From Mucilaginibacter lappiensis (lineage in GTDB: Bacteria > Bacteroidota > Bacteroidia > Sphingobacteriales > Sphingobacteriaceae): a stretch of 64,000 nt of DNA. The notes under the pieces are model-generated. The model did no database searches. It was not told the DNA's origin and saw only the letters and a list, made by a program, of their open reading frames with translations. The DNA is taken from contig NZ_FTMG01000023.1 of assembly GCF_900155965.1 (NCBI RefSeq), positions 1 through 64,000 on the forward strand. The letters are read 5' to 3'. Below are positions 1 to 9,100 of the stretch, one piece after another. The translations under genes and the position numbers were made by a program. Position 1 is the stretch's first letter. Every line of letters starts with the position of its first letter.

Positions 1-30
1 CGAAATTCAATCACTTCTTTCAATTATTGT

Positions 31-170
31 CTTAGATATGAGATGTTAGATATGAGATATTAGACGAAAGTCTGAACTCAGAATCTGCTGATCAATCTAA
101 AAAAAAGTAATTAAATGGTTTGTTAAAAAGGGTATGTCTCAAATCTCATATCTAACATCTCAAATCTAAA
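31..170. repeat. large imperfect palindrome in the spacer before 5S rRNA
   Basis: Two arms, roughly 31-64 and 137-170, are near-perfect reverse complements. Both are built from the words TTAGATATGAGA and GATGTTAGATATGAGAT, and about 70 bp lie between them. The position just before the 5S gene suggests the 23S-5S spacer, so a transcript could fold into a stem of about 33 bp. It belongs to a class of word-built palindromes seen elsewhere in the window. A role in rRNA processing is only a guess. Confidence 0.75.
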
Positions 171-175
171 AATAT

Positions 176-286
176 TCAGGTGCCTATATCGGCGGTGTCT
201 ACCTCTTCCCATTCCGAACAGAGAAGTCAAGCCCGCCAGAGCCGATGGTACTGCGGTAAAACGTGGGAGAGTAGGTCGGTGCCCAA
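176..286 (+). rRNA. 5S ribosomal RNA
   Basis: The conserved 5S core is present: CCCATTCCGAACAGAG followed by GCCGATGGTACTGCGG and GTGGGAGAGTAGGTCG. Terminal helix I forms between GGTGCC at 179-184 and GGTGCC at 278-283 with G-U pairs. The exact ends are set by that helix and are good to a few bases. The 23S gene should lie upstream, outside the window. Confidence 0.95.
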
Positions 287-295
287 TCTTAAATC

Positions 296-330
296 AAGCC
301 CTTGCTGAGTAATCAGTCAAGGGCTTTTTT
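296..330 (+). terminator. rho-independent terminator of the rRNA operon
   Basis: A 9-bp perfect stem (AAGCCCTTG / CAAGGGCTT, 296-304 and 318-326) with a 13-nt loop is followed by a T run to 330. It starts about 10 bases after the 5S gene and closes the rRNA operon. Confidence 0.9.
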
Positions 331-453
331 GTGTTCGGAATGTTTTGCATTCGCGCGATAACGCGAGATGGTTCGAGTCTTGTCTATTTCGCTAAAAGAG
401 CCTAAATGTTCTATTTTGACAGCCCGGATTAGTTCACGAGAAGCATGCTAGGT

Positions 454-1443
454 TTACCTTACTTCGTTTAAATCGTTGGCAAAAGCTATCTTTAGGGGGG
501 CTTCCCTGAGATAAAAAATATCAAAGGTTTTCTGCTTCGTACTATCCAGATCAAGCAGGCTTACAATTTTTTTGATACTGGCTATATGAGTACAATTTTG
601 ATGATCAACAAACTCCAGTTGAAAGTTTACTAGCGGCTGTTGGTTAATGTATATACCAGTTAGGTTTGCCGTAAGTAACTTAGCCGTTGTTTTTTTACCT
701 TTAAACTTAATTAAAGGCTCATTTGGTACACCACTTATTTTACCATCAAGCAAACGGGCCAAAACATTATAAAATAATAATATAGCCGGGCAAATGAGCA
801 GTGGGTGCCAAAAACTCATAAAGCGCCAGCCCATGCCTTCACTCTCTGAGCGATAGGAATAGATATAATACCCGGTTATAAGTATTAAAAGTAATAACCA
901 GCCCAAGTGTATCAGCACCAACCTCCCTTTATGAATACTGGTTTCGGTATTTTCAAAAATAAAATACGGTTTATGTTTTACCTCATTGTCAATTAATAGT
1001 CCCACCTTTTTACCCTCCTTAAAACGATGTTCATGTGGTTTCATATCGTTAACGTCGGCTTTTTGCATGATCACGGTATCAACAAGGTTTTTAAACTCCA
1101 GGCTAAGTTCATAGGAATTGTATTTGGCATTTGGCGTTGATCTATTGATTGATTTAAGGATTAAGGCCTCGCGGTATATACCATTTTTTTTCAGGCGTTC
1201 AATATTACGTTTGGCCGAAAATACACGCAAAACCCATTTACGATAGAACCCAAATAGAATGATAGTCCAAAACACAACAGACAAGGCTACCAAACCTAGC
1301 GAAAGCCGGGTATCCGATCCTTCAATATCGAGGTGAATTTCACTTTTAATGCTATAGTATAAGAGCATCGGAAACGGAATAGCAAAAAACAAAGCAAGAA
1401 GTGCCAAGCATATGGCAAGATTGCGTTTCATAAGTTTCGTCAT
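454..1443 (-). CDS. hypothetical membrane protein with duplicated DUF3592-like segments
   Basis: A 329-residue inner-membrane protein of unknown function. Two hydrophobic helices lie near residues 8-32 and 48-67, and two more near 175-195 and 212-232. A soluble segment follows each helix pair, and these two segments (about 83-165 and 245-325) resemble each other: each has an alanine/leucine strand, an N-x-x-P-type stretch and a FELEF/QLEF-like strand. This suggests internal duplication of a DUF3592-like unit, which is inference. ATG at 1443 is used; a second ATG lies four codons downstream. The gene stands alone, converging on the rRNA operon. Confidence 0.7.
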   Translation of the reverse strand: MTKLMKRNLAICLALLALFFAIPFPMLLYYSIKSEIHLDIEGSDTRLSLGLVALSVVFWTIILFGFYRKWVLRVFSAKRNIERLKKNGIYREALILKSINRSTPNAKYNSYELSLEFKNLVDTVIMQKADVNDMKPHEHRFKEGKKVGLLIDNEVKHKPYFIFENTETSIHKGRLVLIHLGWLLLLILITGYYIYSYRSESEGMGWRFMSFWHPLLICPAILLFYNVLARLLDGKISGVPNEPLIKFKGKKTTAKLLTANLTGIYINQQPLVNFQLEFVDHQNCTHIASIKKIVSLLDLDSTKQKTFDIFYLREAPLKIAFANDLNEVR

Positions 1444-1563
1444 GATAGCTTTTAATTAAGGATATGGTTACATGTCGGCTTTATTTTATGTAAACCCATA
1501 ATATCGTTTAAAGTTTTGCAACAACTATTCACGATATTGCCTGCATCAAAAAATACTAAAAAA

Positions 1564-1947
1564 ATGAATGTAGAAGTATCTCCATCCACTATCGAAGCAG
1601 TAGTTCAACGGCAACTCGAGGCCTATAACAATAAAGATATTGACGCCTTTATGGAAAACTAGGCCGACGATGCTTTATACTTTGAACACCCGGCAACCTT
1701 ATTAGCCAGTGGTGCCGCAGCCATACGTGAGCGTCATTTGATCAGGTTTAATGAACCCAACCTGTTTGGGAAACTGGTGAGCAGAATAGTATTGAACAAT
1801 AAGGTAGTTGATACAGAAATTGTTTCCCGTACTTTTCCTGAAGGACCGGGCCATATTGATGCCGTTTGTATATATGAACTAGCCGATAATAAGATCAAAA
1901 GCGCCTGGTTTATTATGGGTAAACCTGTTTTGCATGAAAAGCAATAA
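1564..1947 (+). pseudogene. NTF2/SnoaL-like protein interrupted by one amber codon
   Basis: Reading from ATG 1564 gives 127 codons of an NTF2-like (SnoaL-type) alpha+beta-barrel protein with one in-frame TAG at 1660-1662, codon 33, between MEN and ADDALYFEHP. A tryptophan (TGG) is the residue usually found there (N-W-A-D-D), so a single G-to-A change explains the stop. Both sides remain in frame and share the family pattern, including the FEHPATLLASG segment and a C-terminal strand ending GKPVLHEKQ. The part after the stop can be read from TTG 1738 but lacks helix 1. This is a very recent pseudogene, a sequencing error or a read-through case. Confidence 0.75.
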
Positions 1948-1985
1948 CATATCCGGATCACTTTAACCACAAATTAGTATAACGG

Positions 1986-2012
1986 AAAACCCGCATTACC
2001 AGCGGGCTTTTC
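1986..2012. terminator. bidirectional hairpin terminator
   Basis: The stem AACCCGC / GCGGGCTT around ATTACCA is flanked by A's on the left and T's on the right. It can end both the NTF2-like gene (plus) and the exopolysaccharide operon (minus) that converge here. Confidence 0.7.
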
Positions 2013-2041
2013 TTTGTTGTATATGATAAGATATAGGAAGG

Positions 2042-3607
2042 TTATTGTGTTGAAACAATGCGGTAAAGGATCCAGTTGTCCGTTTCGTAAACTCGTTGAT
2101 AGTTTACACCGCTGTTTACTATTTTAATAAGTGGGATGTACCGGCTACTCAACTGGGTATAGCCCGTAAAAGGATTTTTGGGCGTCGCTATCAGGATATA
2201 ATCGTCATAGCGATATGGCGTTTCTATAGCACTTAAAAACAGGTCCTGGTAAGGTAACGTCAGTTTCTGGATGTCATGTGTAAATGCAGCTACGGGGTAG
2301 GCTACAGCATCATCCATCAGCACACGTGATGTTTTAGGGAGGTTATTGATCACATCTGCCAGTTCCATACTTTCCTCCTGATCGGTATTGGGTTTGCGTG
2401 TGGTTAACGTGCTTATAAATCTCTTTTCGTCGGTTATTAATGATTGACTCAGGAAGATATATCCAGTATATAGCTGAATCAATACAACTATAAATAATAT
2501 CACCTTGAATACCATTTGTCGCTTTACGGTTTGCGCCTTAAATACCAGGCACAGTAATGCCATGATCAGGAAAATGAGGTAATACTCGTAAGTCAAAAAT
2601 ATCTTATCGTATTTGATGTGTAAAAACTCTACAAAAGCAAATGGTGTTAAAATGGTTAAAGCCTGGTAAGTACTTTCTCTGAAAAGGTAAATAGCCACTA
2701 ATATTAGCGGGCAAAAATAGATCACCCTTACCGATACCATGATGGATAGCTCAGGCAATTGGTAGTTGGCGCTGGTAGTAGCAATATCAAAGTTGAGCTT
2801 ATCAACCAATACGTTCCAGGTGGCATAAGGGCTCTCGATAAAATAGTTCAGATCATTGGCATGCGTAAGGTTAAGCAGCTTGTAACAGATCACCGAGGCC
2901 ACCGGCAAAATAAACAGGATAATGTAAATAGCGAATGTTTTATTGATGAGCTTACGACGCAGCGATGGACTGTTGAAACTTAAAAATAAACGAAAAATAG
3001 ATTCCTTTTCGCCCAGATTTAAGCTTTGAACGGTGATAGCCAATACCAATGGAACAAAGAACAGGGTGAGCCAGATAAATTTGTAATCGCAAAAAATAAG
3101 TATCACCAAACAAATACTGGCCAGCGAAACGTGAAAAGTAGTATTGGAGCGATAAAATTTAAGCAGGTTAAAAAAGAACAGGAAAAAGAAGGTAAGCACC
3201 ATATAGATGGATTTTCCTGAACAGGCGGCGTATAGCAGGCCCGGATGCAGAAAAAACAACAGCAACAGCACGTATAAATAAAAATTATCCTCAATACGTT
3301 TGGTTAATGTGCTGGCAATGATGTAAAATAAAACCGCTGTACCAATTGCTGACGCTATTACCGGCGCCAGGTAGGAGTCGATCCAGCTAAAGAGAAAGGT
3401 ATTGTAAAACGGCAGCAAGGGCGATGTAAGCCCCATTACCTTGATACGGTTACCCAGGCCCTCAAAAACTATTTTGGTTTTTTCGATGTAAAAAATGCTT
3501 TCCTGATTATAATAACCCAGATGATTTAAATAAATACCGATCACCAGGTAGTAGGCGCCAAGTATCAGGGTTAAAATAAAGAGATATTGATTTTTTGAAA
3601 TTTTCAT
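2042..3607 (-). CDS. polytopic GT-C-like membrane protein of exopolysaccharide operon
   Basis: A 521-residue protein with about 10-12 membrane helices spread over residues 8-400 and a soluble C-terminal domain (about 405-521). After helix 1 comes an external loop with acidic and aromatic residues (YNQESIFYIEKTK), followed by a segment rich in T-S-P-L-L-P-F-Y. This layout resembles GT-C glycosyltransferases of the PMT/ArnT type, but I cannot identify the catalytic acidic pair. The tail begins with SRVLMDDAVAYP, as in several GT-C proteins. It is the last gene of an operon, 10 bp after the GT2 synthase, so a role in making, lipid-linking or decorating the same polymer is likely. The enzymatic assignment is inference. 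Confidence 0.65.
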   Translation of the reverse strand: MKISKNQYLFILTLILGAYYLVIGIYLNHLGYYNQESIFYIEKTKIVFEGLGNRIKVMGLTSPLLPFYNTFLFSWIDSYLAPVIASAIGTAVLFYIIASTLTKRIEDNFYLYVLLLLFFLHPGLLYAACSGKSIYMVLTFFFLFFFNLLKFYRSNTTFHVSLASICLVILIFCDYKFIWLTLFFVPLVLAITVQSLNLGEKESIFRLFLSFNSPSLRRKLINKTFAIYIILFILPVASVICYKLLNLTHANDLNYFIESPYATWNVLVDKLNFDIATTSANYQLPELSIMVSVRVIYFCPLILVAIYLFRESTYQALTILTPFAFVEFLHIKYDKIFLTYEYYLIFLIMALLCLVFKAQTVKRQMVFKVILFIVVLIQLYTGYIFLSQSLITDEKRFISTLTTRKPNTDQEESMELADVINNLPKTSRVLMDDAVAYPVAAFTHDIQKLTLPYQDLFLSAIETPYRYDDYILIATPKNPFTGYTQLSSRYIPLIKIVNSGVNYQRVYETDNWILYRIVSTQ

Positions 3608-3617
3608 TACAACAATC

Positions 3618-5462
3618 TTATTTAATAACGTTTGTTGGGTTATTAACTTTACTTAATCCGTGATTGGTTTTTTCCCAGTAAAAAGGCTTTACTATTAACT
3701 GGTACAAGCCCATATAAGCTGCTGCCGAATGCATCAACCAGTAAACAGGGTTGGCAATGGCAAACAATATCAGTTCAAAATACCTGCGTTTAAATACCGC
3801 CATCATGTTGATATATATCATCAGGATGTTACCCACCATGAGGTTAAATATCGCCATAAATAATACCCAATCCGGAAACAGCGAACGTATGGTCGAAAAA
3901 TCAAATATCAGGTAGCTGATAAATATGGCCAGTAAAAGCGGGTAAGCCAAAAATGTAGCTGATGTAGCGCCTATAAAAAAGTTAAACCCCCAAAATCCCC
4001 GCCATCCAATTTTGCGGACAAGGGCAGCCGGGTTACGCATATGTACCAGGTAAGTTTGCATATAACCCTTGATCCAGCGCGAACGCTGGCGTATCCAATT
4101 AATGGGTTCGTTGTTAGCCTCCTCGTAGGTGGTGGAGTTAATAATAGATATTTTATAGCCTTTGGCATAAGCGCGTACACCCAAATCGGCGTCTTCGGTT
4201 ACGTTAAACGGATCCCAGGCTCCTAATTCTATCAGGGCATCCATTTTAAAGTGATTGCTGGTACCTCCCAGCGGAATAGGAATATCCAATGTATCCAATC
4301 CCGGAAGCATATAATCAAACCAGTAGGAGTATTCCAGCGTAAACATACGTGTCAGGAAGTTCTCGTTACGGTTAAAGTAATTTAGCGCGCTTTGTACACA
4401 GATATAATTTTGCGGCAGTTTGGCAAAAAGCGCCACCACCTTTTTTAGTTGATCGGTATCGGGGATATCCTCAGCATCATAAATGGTGAGGTATTTACCC
4501 TTTGAAAAGTGCAAACCGTAATTACAGGCCTTAGGCTTGGTTTTAGGTAAGTGAAAAGGTACCACGATCACCTCAAAAATGCCCGGGAAATCGAGGTTTT
4601 GAACAGCCTGCATTGTTTCGTCATCATCTTCCTCAATCAGCAGCTTAATGTCCAGCTGCTCGCGGGGGTAATCCAGGCTCTGTAAGTTCCAGATCAGCTT
4701 CTTGATGAGCTTGTCTTCTTTGTAAACGGGCAGTAATATGGTGTAAACCGGCAGGCTGCTTTCTACAATATCCCGTACATCGGTTTTGGTTACCGCCTGA
4801 TGCAGTTCAAAGCGCGAACCTACCAGGGCCAGGAACAGTTTAAAAACAATAGCGATCAGGAAAATAGTACTGATGATCACATTGATAATGATGGATGTAT
4901 TTTTAAAATTCAATACTAGTCCGATGGCAGTAATGCTGATGATGATAAAAATAGTAATGAGCTGCGGACTGGTAAAGGTGGTAGATGCCGAGCTTTCAGG
5001 ATCGCGCCTTAAAAGCTCAAAAACGGAGGCTTTTACATATTTTTCGCCGAGCAGTTTGTGGCTTAACCAGGTAATGTCCAGGTCGCTGGCTACAATGATA
5101 TGCGGCTCCAGGTCGTACGTAAACTTGATAAACTCTATAAATAGTTGATTGCTTGGATCGCTCATTAAGGTTACTACCTTATTATTCTCGATGCGGAGCG
5201 GTAAAGCGATATGATCGTTAGCAAATTTCAGATCGATCTTTTTCAGTATTTCGGTATCAAAAGCTTCTTCTCTTACCGGCGCGAAGGTAAAGCCCGCGTT
5301 GGTTAAGGAGCGCTCGTAATTTTTACGCGAGATATACCCAAAGTTAAGGGCGATCTTGGCGTATGACATTCCCGAGCGTTCTGAAAAATGCTTGATTTTT
5401 TCCTGATCGCCTGGTATGATGAACCCGTCGTTAACCAAAAGTTCAGGAATAGAAATACTCAT
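3618..5462 (-). CDS. XagB/NfrB-like family 2 glycosyltransferase with N-terminal MshEN-type domain
   Basis: A 614-residue processive beta-glycosyltransferase-like synthase. Residues 1-140 form a type II secretion GspE-N/MshEN-like domain, two helices (about 168-186 and 191-213) follow, the GT2 domain spans about 238-470, and four to five C-terminal helices end at a PFYWEKTNHG tail typical of the XagB group. GT2 residues are clear: ILLPVYKE (242-249), EEDDDE (277-282), DAED (329-332), TED (422-424) and QRSRW (459-463). MshEN domains bind c-di-GMP through repeated RLGxxLVxxG...Q motifs. Here both copies keep L/V and G but lose the Arg, the first Gly and the Gln, so binding is probably lost. No PilZ domain is present. 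It sits upstream of the GT-C-like gene and downstream of the BcsB-like gene. The polymer is unknown; cellulose-like beta-glucan is plausible. Confidence 0.88.
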   Translation of the reverse strand: MSISIPELLVNDGFIIPGDQEKIKHFSERSGMSYAKIALNFGYISRKNYERSLTNAGFTFAPVREEAFDTEILKKIDLKFANDHIALPLRIENNKVVTLMSDPSNQLFIEFIKFTYDLEPHIIVASDLDITWLSHKLLGEKYVKASVFELLRRDPESSASTTFTSPQLITIFIIISITAIGLVLNFKNTSIIINVIISTIFLIAIVFKLFLALVGSRFELHQAVTKTDVRDIVESSLPVYTILLPVYKEDKLIKKLIWNLQSLDYPREQLDIKLLIEEDDDETMQAVQNLDFPGIFEVIVVPFHLPKTKPKACNYGLHFSKGKYLTIYDAEDIPDTDQLKKVVALFAKLPQNYICVQSALNYFNRNENFLTRMFTLEYSYWFDYMLPGLDTLDIPIPLGGTSNHFKMDALIELGAWDPFNVTEDADLGVRAYAKGYKISIINSTTYEEANNEPINWIRQRSRWIKGYMQTYLVHMRNPAALVRKIGWRGFWGFNFFIGATSATFLAYPLLLAIFISYLIFDFSTIRSLFPDWVLFMAIFNLMVGNILMIYINMMAVFKRRYFELILFAIANPVYWLMHSAAAYMGLYQLIVKPFYWEKTNHGLSKVNNPTNVIK

Positions 5463-5484
5463 ATTTAAATATAAATGTTAAAAT

Positions 5485-5574
5485 GGGAATCAAGAGTCAA
5501 AAATCAAGAGCCAGGAAAAATTCGAAATCATTTACTTTTTGTCTTGATTCCTGATTCTTAACTCTTGATTCTCC
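5485..5574. repeat. imperfect palindrome built from CAAGAGTC words
   Basis: The left arm GGAATCAAGAGTCAAAAATC and the right arm ending CTTAACTCTTGATTCTCC are imperfect reverse complements around an AT-rich centre. It fills the 119-bp gap between the BcsB-like and GT2 genes of one operon, so it would be transcribed as a long stem and might uncouple or stabilise the mRNA. One arm of the same word set recurs at 35471-35506. Confidence 0.7.
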
Positions 5575-5581
5575 GGTCGCA

Positions 5582-7666
5582 TTAATCGTTAAACAACTCC
5601 TGTGATTTTTGAACTTTTGAACGCACGTACAGGAATGACAGCAATATCAATATCAGTAAACCTAATAGTATATATAGGTTGTAGTTGTCCCAGAAACGGG
5701 TTAAACCGTTTTTGGTATCAATATATTCCAAGTTTTCGCTTGATTTATTGATGTTGAACAAGTATTTGTTGGAGTTAACATCAGATATACAAACGTTACT
5801 TGATAGTGTTGAAAGCTGCTCGGTAATGGATTTAGATACAGCCAAAAATGCCTCAGAAACGTGTTTACCTGTTGCGGTAAGTACCAGCGTAGCATTATTG
5901 CTGCGCCCGTAAAATATCTGGGCCAAGCCGTTTGATACCGTATCTGACAAGGAATAAACAGGTGTGTGATTATCCGTATTATACAATCGGAAATCACGGC
6001 TGAAGGTAATTGGTGCATCAGGGAACTCGTTCAGCAACTTATCATCTTTAGAAAGAAGCGCGATAATATTATACTTTTTAAGCTCATCTGGCTGTATACC
6101 ATCTGAGTAAACAAACTCAGGGAAGTTATTAGCGTTGATGTTGTTATTCAGCTCAAAAATAATTTCGCCCAATGCGGCAGCCGCATATTTTGCGTAATCC
6201 CTGCTTATTAATATGCGTGTAGTACCAGTGTTAAAGGCTTCCGGGTACTGGTAAAAGCTCAGGTTGCTGGTGATGAACGGATTTTTTGATTCCAGGTATG
6301 ATTTATCTACGTCAACCTCGGCAAAGAAATTGATGAAACTGTCTTTACAATGACCAGTGGTTGGGAAAAACCGGAACTCGGCCTCCAGCGTATTATATTT
6401 ATGGTGCTGGTAACGGTTAATGGTGATAGAAGTATTTAACTTACCGGATGCATCCAGTTTTTCACTGCTTATGAGCAGGCCGTTCAGGTAAATATTAAAG
6501 AACCCACGATCGCCGGGACTTAGGCCGCTATAATTAGCCACAAAGTGGATCTCTACCTCTTTAGGAGTAAAACTAAAGTCGCTGTTTTTAAAGGAATAAG
6601 CACTTTTCAATGAACCAATGCCCGATAAAAAGTCGCTGATACCGCCAATTTGTTTCAAGGATAATTTAGAGCGGTTTTCGTCGATGCTCTTAAAGAAAGT
6701 GTTCTGTGCTTTTTCTATGAGCAGGTAATCGCCATAGGTTGAGTTCAGAATGTTCATGTTACCCAAAGCGGTGATTGCTTTTTCAAAACCATTATCATCG
6801 CCGCCGGTAATAAATAATATTTCTTTGGTTACGTTTTCCTGGCTCACGGTTTTAACCGGTGTAAGGGTACCATTTGGCGCCGCAACCATGCGGGTATTGG
6901 TATCTGTAACCAGGCTTACCGATTTGTGCAGGTAAAATAAACCCTGATCACTTTGTGGGGTTACTTTTACCAGTTCGCGTTTGGCAGCGGTTAGGCTTGC
7001 TATGTTACCAACCTGTATGTAATTACGTACGGTATCAGGTAATTTATCTTCTTCAAATACCTGGATGTTACGGGTTTGGGTCTTTTTTAACCTGGAATAA
7101 GCCCATGCTACGGCTTTCAGATCATGCAGGCTTGGATTTGCAGGATAAACGATAGCCCTTTTGGAGTCAAAGCAGTTACTGATATTTACGTTATCGAAAA
7201 AGCTCTTATTACTTTTTTGTAATGCCAGGTATGAATAATTTTTGATTTTTAACCACATAGCCGGATTATCCAGATCCTTACACTCATCATCGCTGATGGT
7301 GAGCAAGGTTTTTACCTGGATCTTCAGGAACTTATCAGGCGACAGATCTGCACGGGTGAGGTTCAGGGTAAGCTTCTGTATAGAATCCCTGGTTAACCGG
7401 CCGCTGTATGCAGGTTTGTTGTTGATAACCACGTTAATGAACGAACGCTCTTTGATCAAAGCCTGTGATGGCTCAAAATACAATACCAGCTTGCTACCAT
7501 TCATTTCGGTAAGCGGGGTTATCTTCACATAAAATGAATTAGCGCCACTCATTCCGTATAGCACATCGTCTTCATGCCCAAGCGATTTAAAAGTTACTAT
7601 ACTTTGTGCTTGCGTCGTTGTATTTACTAAAAATACAAAGGCTAAAAGGGCTAAAAATTTACTCAT
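5582..7666 (-). CDS. BcsB-like periplasmic exopolysaccharide synthase subunit
   Basis: A 694-residue secreted, C-terminally anchored protein. Residues 1-20 are a signal peptide (cut after TQA/Q). The body is beta-rich with the alternating jelly-roll and alpha/beta pattern of the cellulose synthase regulatory subunit BcsB, including an opening F-x-S-L-G strand and the ISDDECKD loop. A single helix at about 664-683 is followed by a short basic cytoplasmic tail. BcsB binds the catalytic subunit and guides the polymer across the periplasm. The partner here is the XagB-like GT2 just downstream. The gene ends at 5582, with the 5485-5574 palindrome between the two. No BcsC-type outer-membrane exporter was found in the window. 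Confidence 0.8.
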   Translation of the reverse strand: MSKFLALLAFVFLVNTTTQAQSIVTFKSLGHEDDVLYGMSGANSFYVKITPLTEMNGSKLVLYFEPSQALIKERSFINVVINNKPAYSGRLTRDSIQKLTLNLTRADLSPDKFLKIQVKTLLTISDDECKDLDNPAMWLKIKNYSYLALQKSNKSFFDNVNISNCFDSKRAIVYPANPSLHDLKAVAWAYSRLKKTQTRNIQVFEEDKLPDTVRNYIQVGNIASLTAAKRELVKVTPQSDQGLFYLHKSVSLVTDTNTRMVAAPNGTLTPVKTVSQENVTKEILFITGGDDNGFEKAITALGNMNILNSTYGDYLLIEKAQNTFFKSIDENRSKLSLKQIGGISDFLSGIGSLKSAYSFKNSDFSFTPKEVEIHFVANYSGLSPGDRGFFNIYLNGLLISSEKLDASGKLNTSITINRYQHHKYNTLEAEFRFFPTTGHCKDSFINFFAEVDVDKSYLESKNPFITSNLSFYQYPEAFNTGTTRILISRDYAKYAAAALGEIIFELNNNINANNFPEFVYSDGIQPDELKKYNIIALLSKDDKLLNEFPDAPITFSRDFRLYNTDNHTPVYSLSDTVSNGLAQIFYGRSNNATLVLTATGKHVSEAFLAVSKSITEQLSTLSSNVCISDVNSNKYLFNINKSSENLEYIDTKNGLTRFWDNYNLYILLGLLILILLSFLYVRSKVQKSQELFND

Positions 7667-7679
7667 CTGGTTGTAAATA

Positions 7680-9026
7680 TTAATTTATAACGTAAAACTC
7701 AACTCTAAAATAATTACCATTATCGTCACTGCGATAGGTAAGTTCGCCGCCCATTTCCTGGGTCATCAGTTTGGCGATGGAAAGACCTAAACCAAGGCGA
7801 CTTTCATTAACTCCCGATGTATCATTAAGCGTTTTCAGCTTATTAAACATCATATCCAATTCTTTTTGGCCTATGGCTATACCTTCGTCAATGATCTCAA
7901 AAACAAAGCGTTGGCGCTGCAGGCTGGTTACCACCCTGATATCATTATTAGTTTGCGAAAACTTAATGGCGTTTGATAGTAAGTTTTGAAATACCTGCCC
8001 GGCAAATACCCTGTCGAGCCGCACAGTGAGCGGCAGTTTCAGGATGTTATCTGTAAGATGAATATTTTTCATCTGTGCAGTTTCATATAACCCCCTGAAA
8101 ACGTGAGCAACTTCTACATTGGCATCAAACATCTCCAAATTAAACTGCATCTCCGGCGATTCTATCTCTTTCACGTCCATCAGCCTGTTCAGCAGGTACT
8201 GCATCTTTTCGGCCGACTCCGATATATACCCCACATACTCCTTTTGATCGTTACTGAGGCGATAATCTTCTTCCTTGATCATGTTATTGCTCATCACTAC
8301 GGAGCCAATGAGGTTTTTCAAATCGTGCCCGGCTATATTGATAAAGCTGTTCTTTTGCCCGTCAATTTTGCGTAACTGTTCATATTGCGCATCGATCAGG
8401 TTATTTTTGGCGTTAATATCGGCGTTTTGCTGTTTAAGCTGCTCGTTTGATTTTTCAATCAATATCTGCGAGCGTACATCCCTTTTCATCACCTTATAGC
8501 GGGTACCCGGAATGATACACGAAATAATAGCAGTTATAAAAAAGAACTGTCCTCCATTACTGATCACGATATCCAGGTTATAATCACTGAATAAATTAAA
8601 AAATATAGCCAGTAATAATAAAGCCAACAATACTTCCATAAAGGAGTTAATAGGCTCCCAAAACACCTGCAGGTTAAAGAACAATACAATAGTTGCAAAA
8701 ACCAGGTAGTAAATATTAAGGTTTTGGATTTTTACAATATTGCATAAAAGTGCCGATGTTACCGAAAGTAAAAAAAAACTGATATGCAGCAACAGCCGAT
8801 AATCATATCTTTTGGCTGTAAAAAGACCATGCAAACCATATATCAGGGCGCTGGTTATCAACCGCACAATAAAAAACTGTATCCAAATTTCTGGTGCATA
8901 TACGTAATCAACAATACTAAAAACCGGATAAAGCAAAATAATAGGCCAGATAATATTATTGGTCTGGAACCATGCTTTTTTCGAGGTCTCTTTTATTAAT
9001 TCGTCTTTTGCAATTTGAACAAACAT
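7680..9026 (-). CDS. membrane sensor histidine kinase, first gene of exopolysaccharide operon
   Basis: A 448-residue kinase. Six hydrophobic helices (about 24-175) form a membrane sensor, a coiled coil runs about 181-225, and HisKA holds the H-box INIAGHDLKN with His234. The ATPase domain follows: N-box QNLLSNAIKF (Asn352), G1 DEGIAIG (from Asp380) with Ala in place of the usual second Gly, and G2 LGLGLSIAK (about 411-419). No response regulator is encoded next to it, so its partner is elsewhere. It starts 74 bp from the divergent GH5 gene and ends 13 bp before the BcsB-like gene. Control of polymer production by an unknown membrane signal is a reasonable inference. Confidence 0.88.
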   Translation of the reverse strand: MFVQIAKDELIKETSKKAWFQTNNIIWPIILLYPVFSIVDYVYAPEIWIQFFIVRLITSALIYGLHGLFTAKRYDYRLLLHISFFLLSVTSALLCNIVKIQNLNIYYLVFATIVLFFNLQVFWEPINSFMEVLLALLLLAIFFNLFSDYNLDIVISNGGQFFFITAIISCIIPGTRYKVMKRDVRSQILIEKSNEQLKQQNADINAKNNLIDAQYEQLRKIDGQKNSFINIAGHDLKNLIGSVVMSNNMIKEEDYRLSNDQKEYVGYISESAEKMQYLLNRLMDVKEIESPEMQFNLEMFDANVEVAHVFRGLYETAQMKNIHLTDNILKLPLTVRLDRVFAGQVFQNLLSNAIKFSQTNNDIRVVTSLQRQRFVFEIIDEGIAIGQKELDMMFNKLKTLNDTSGVNESRLGLGLSIAKLMTQEMGGELTYRSDDNGNYFRVEFYVIN

Positions 9027-9100
9027 TATTCGTTATCTTAAATTATAATTAAAATCAAGTCCTGTTTTTTATGGTTTTTTATCAAGCTTAGGTTTAAGAG

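Noticed and set aside
1..30. End of 23S rRNA at the left edge
   Set aside because: No conserved 23S 3' sequence could be recognised in these bases.
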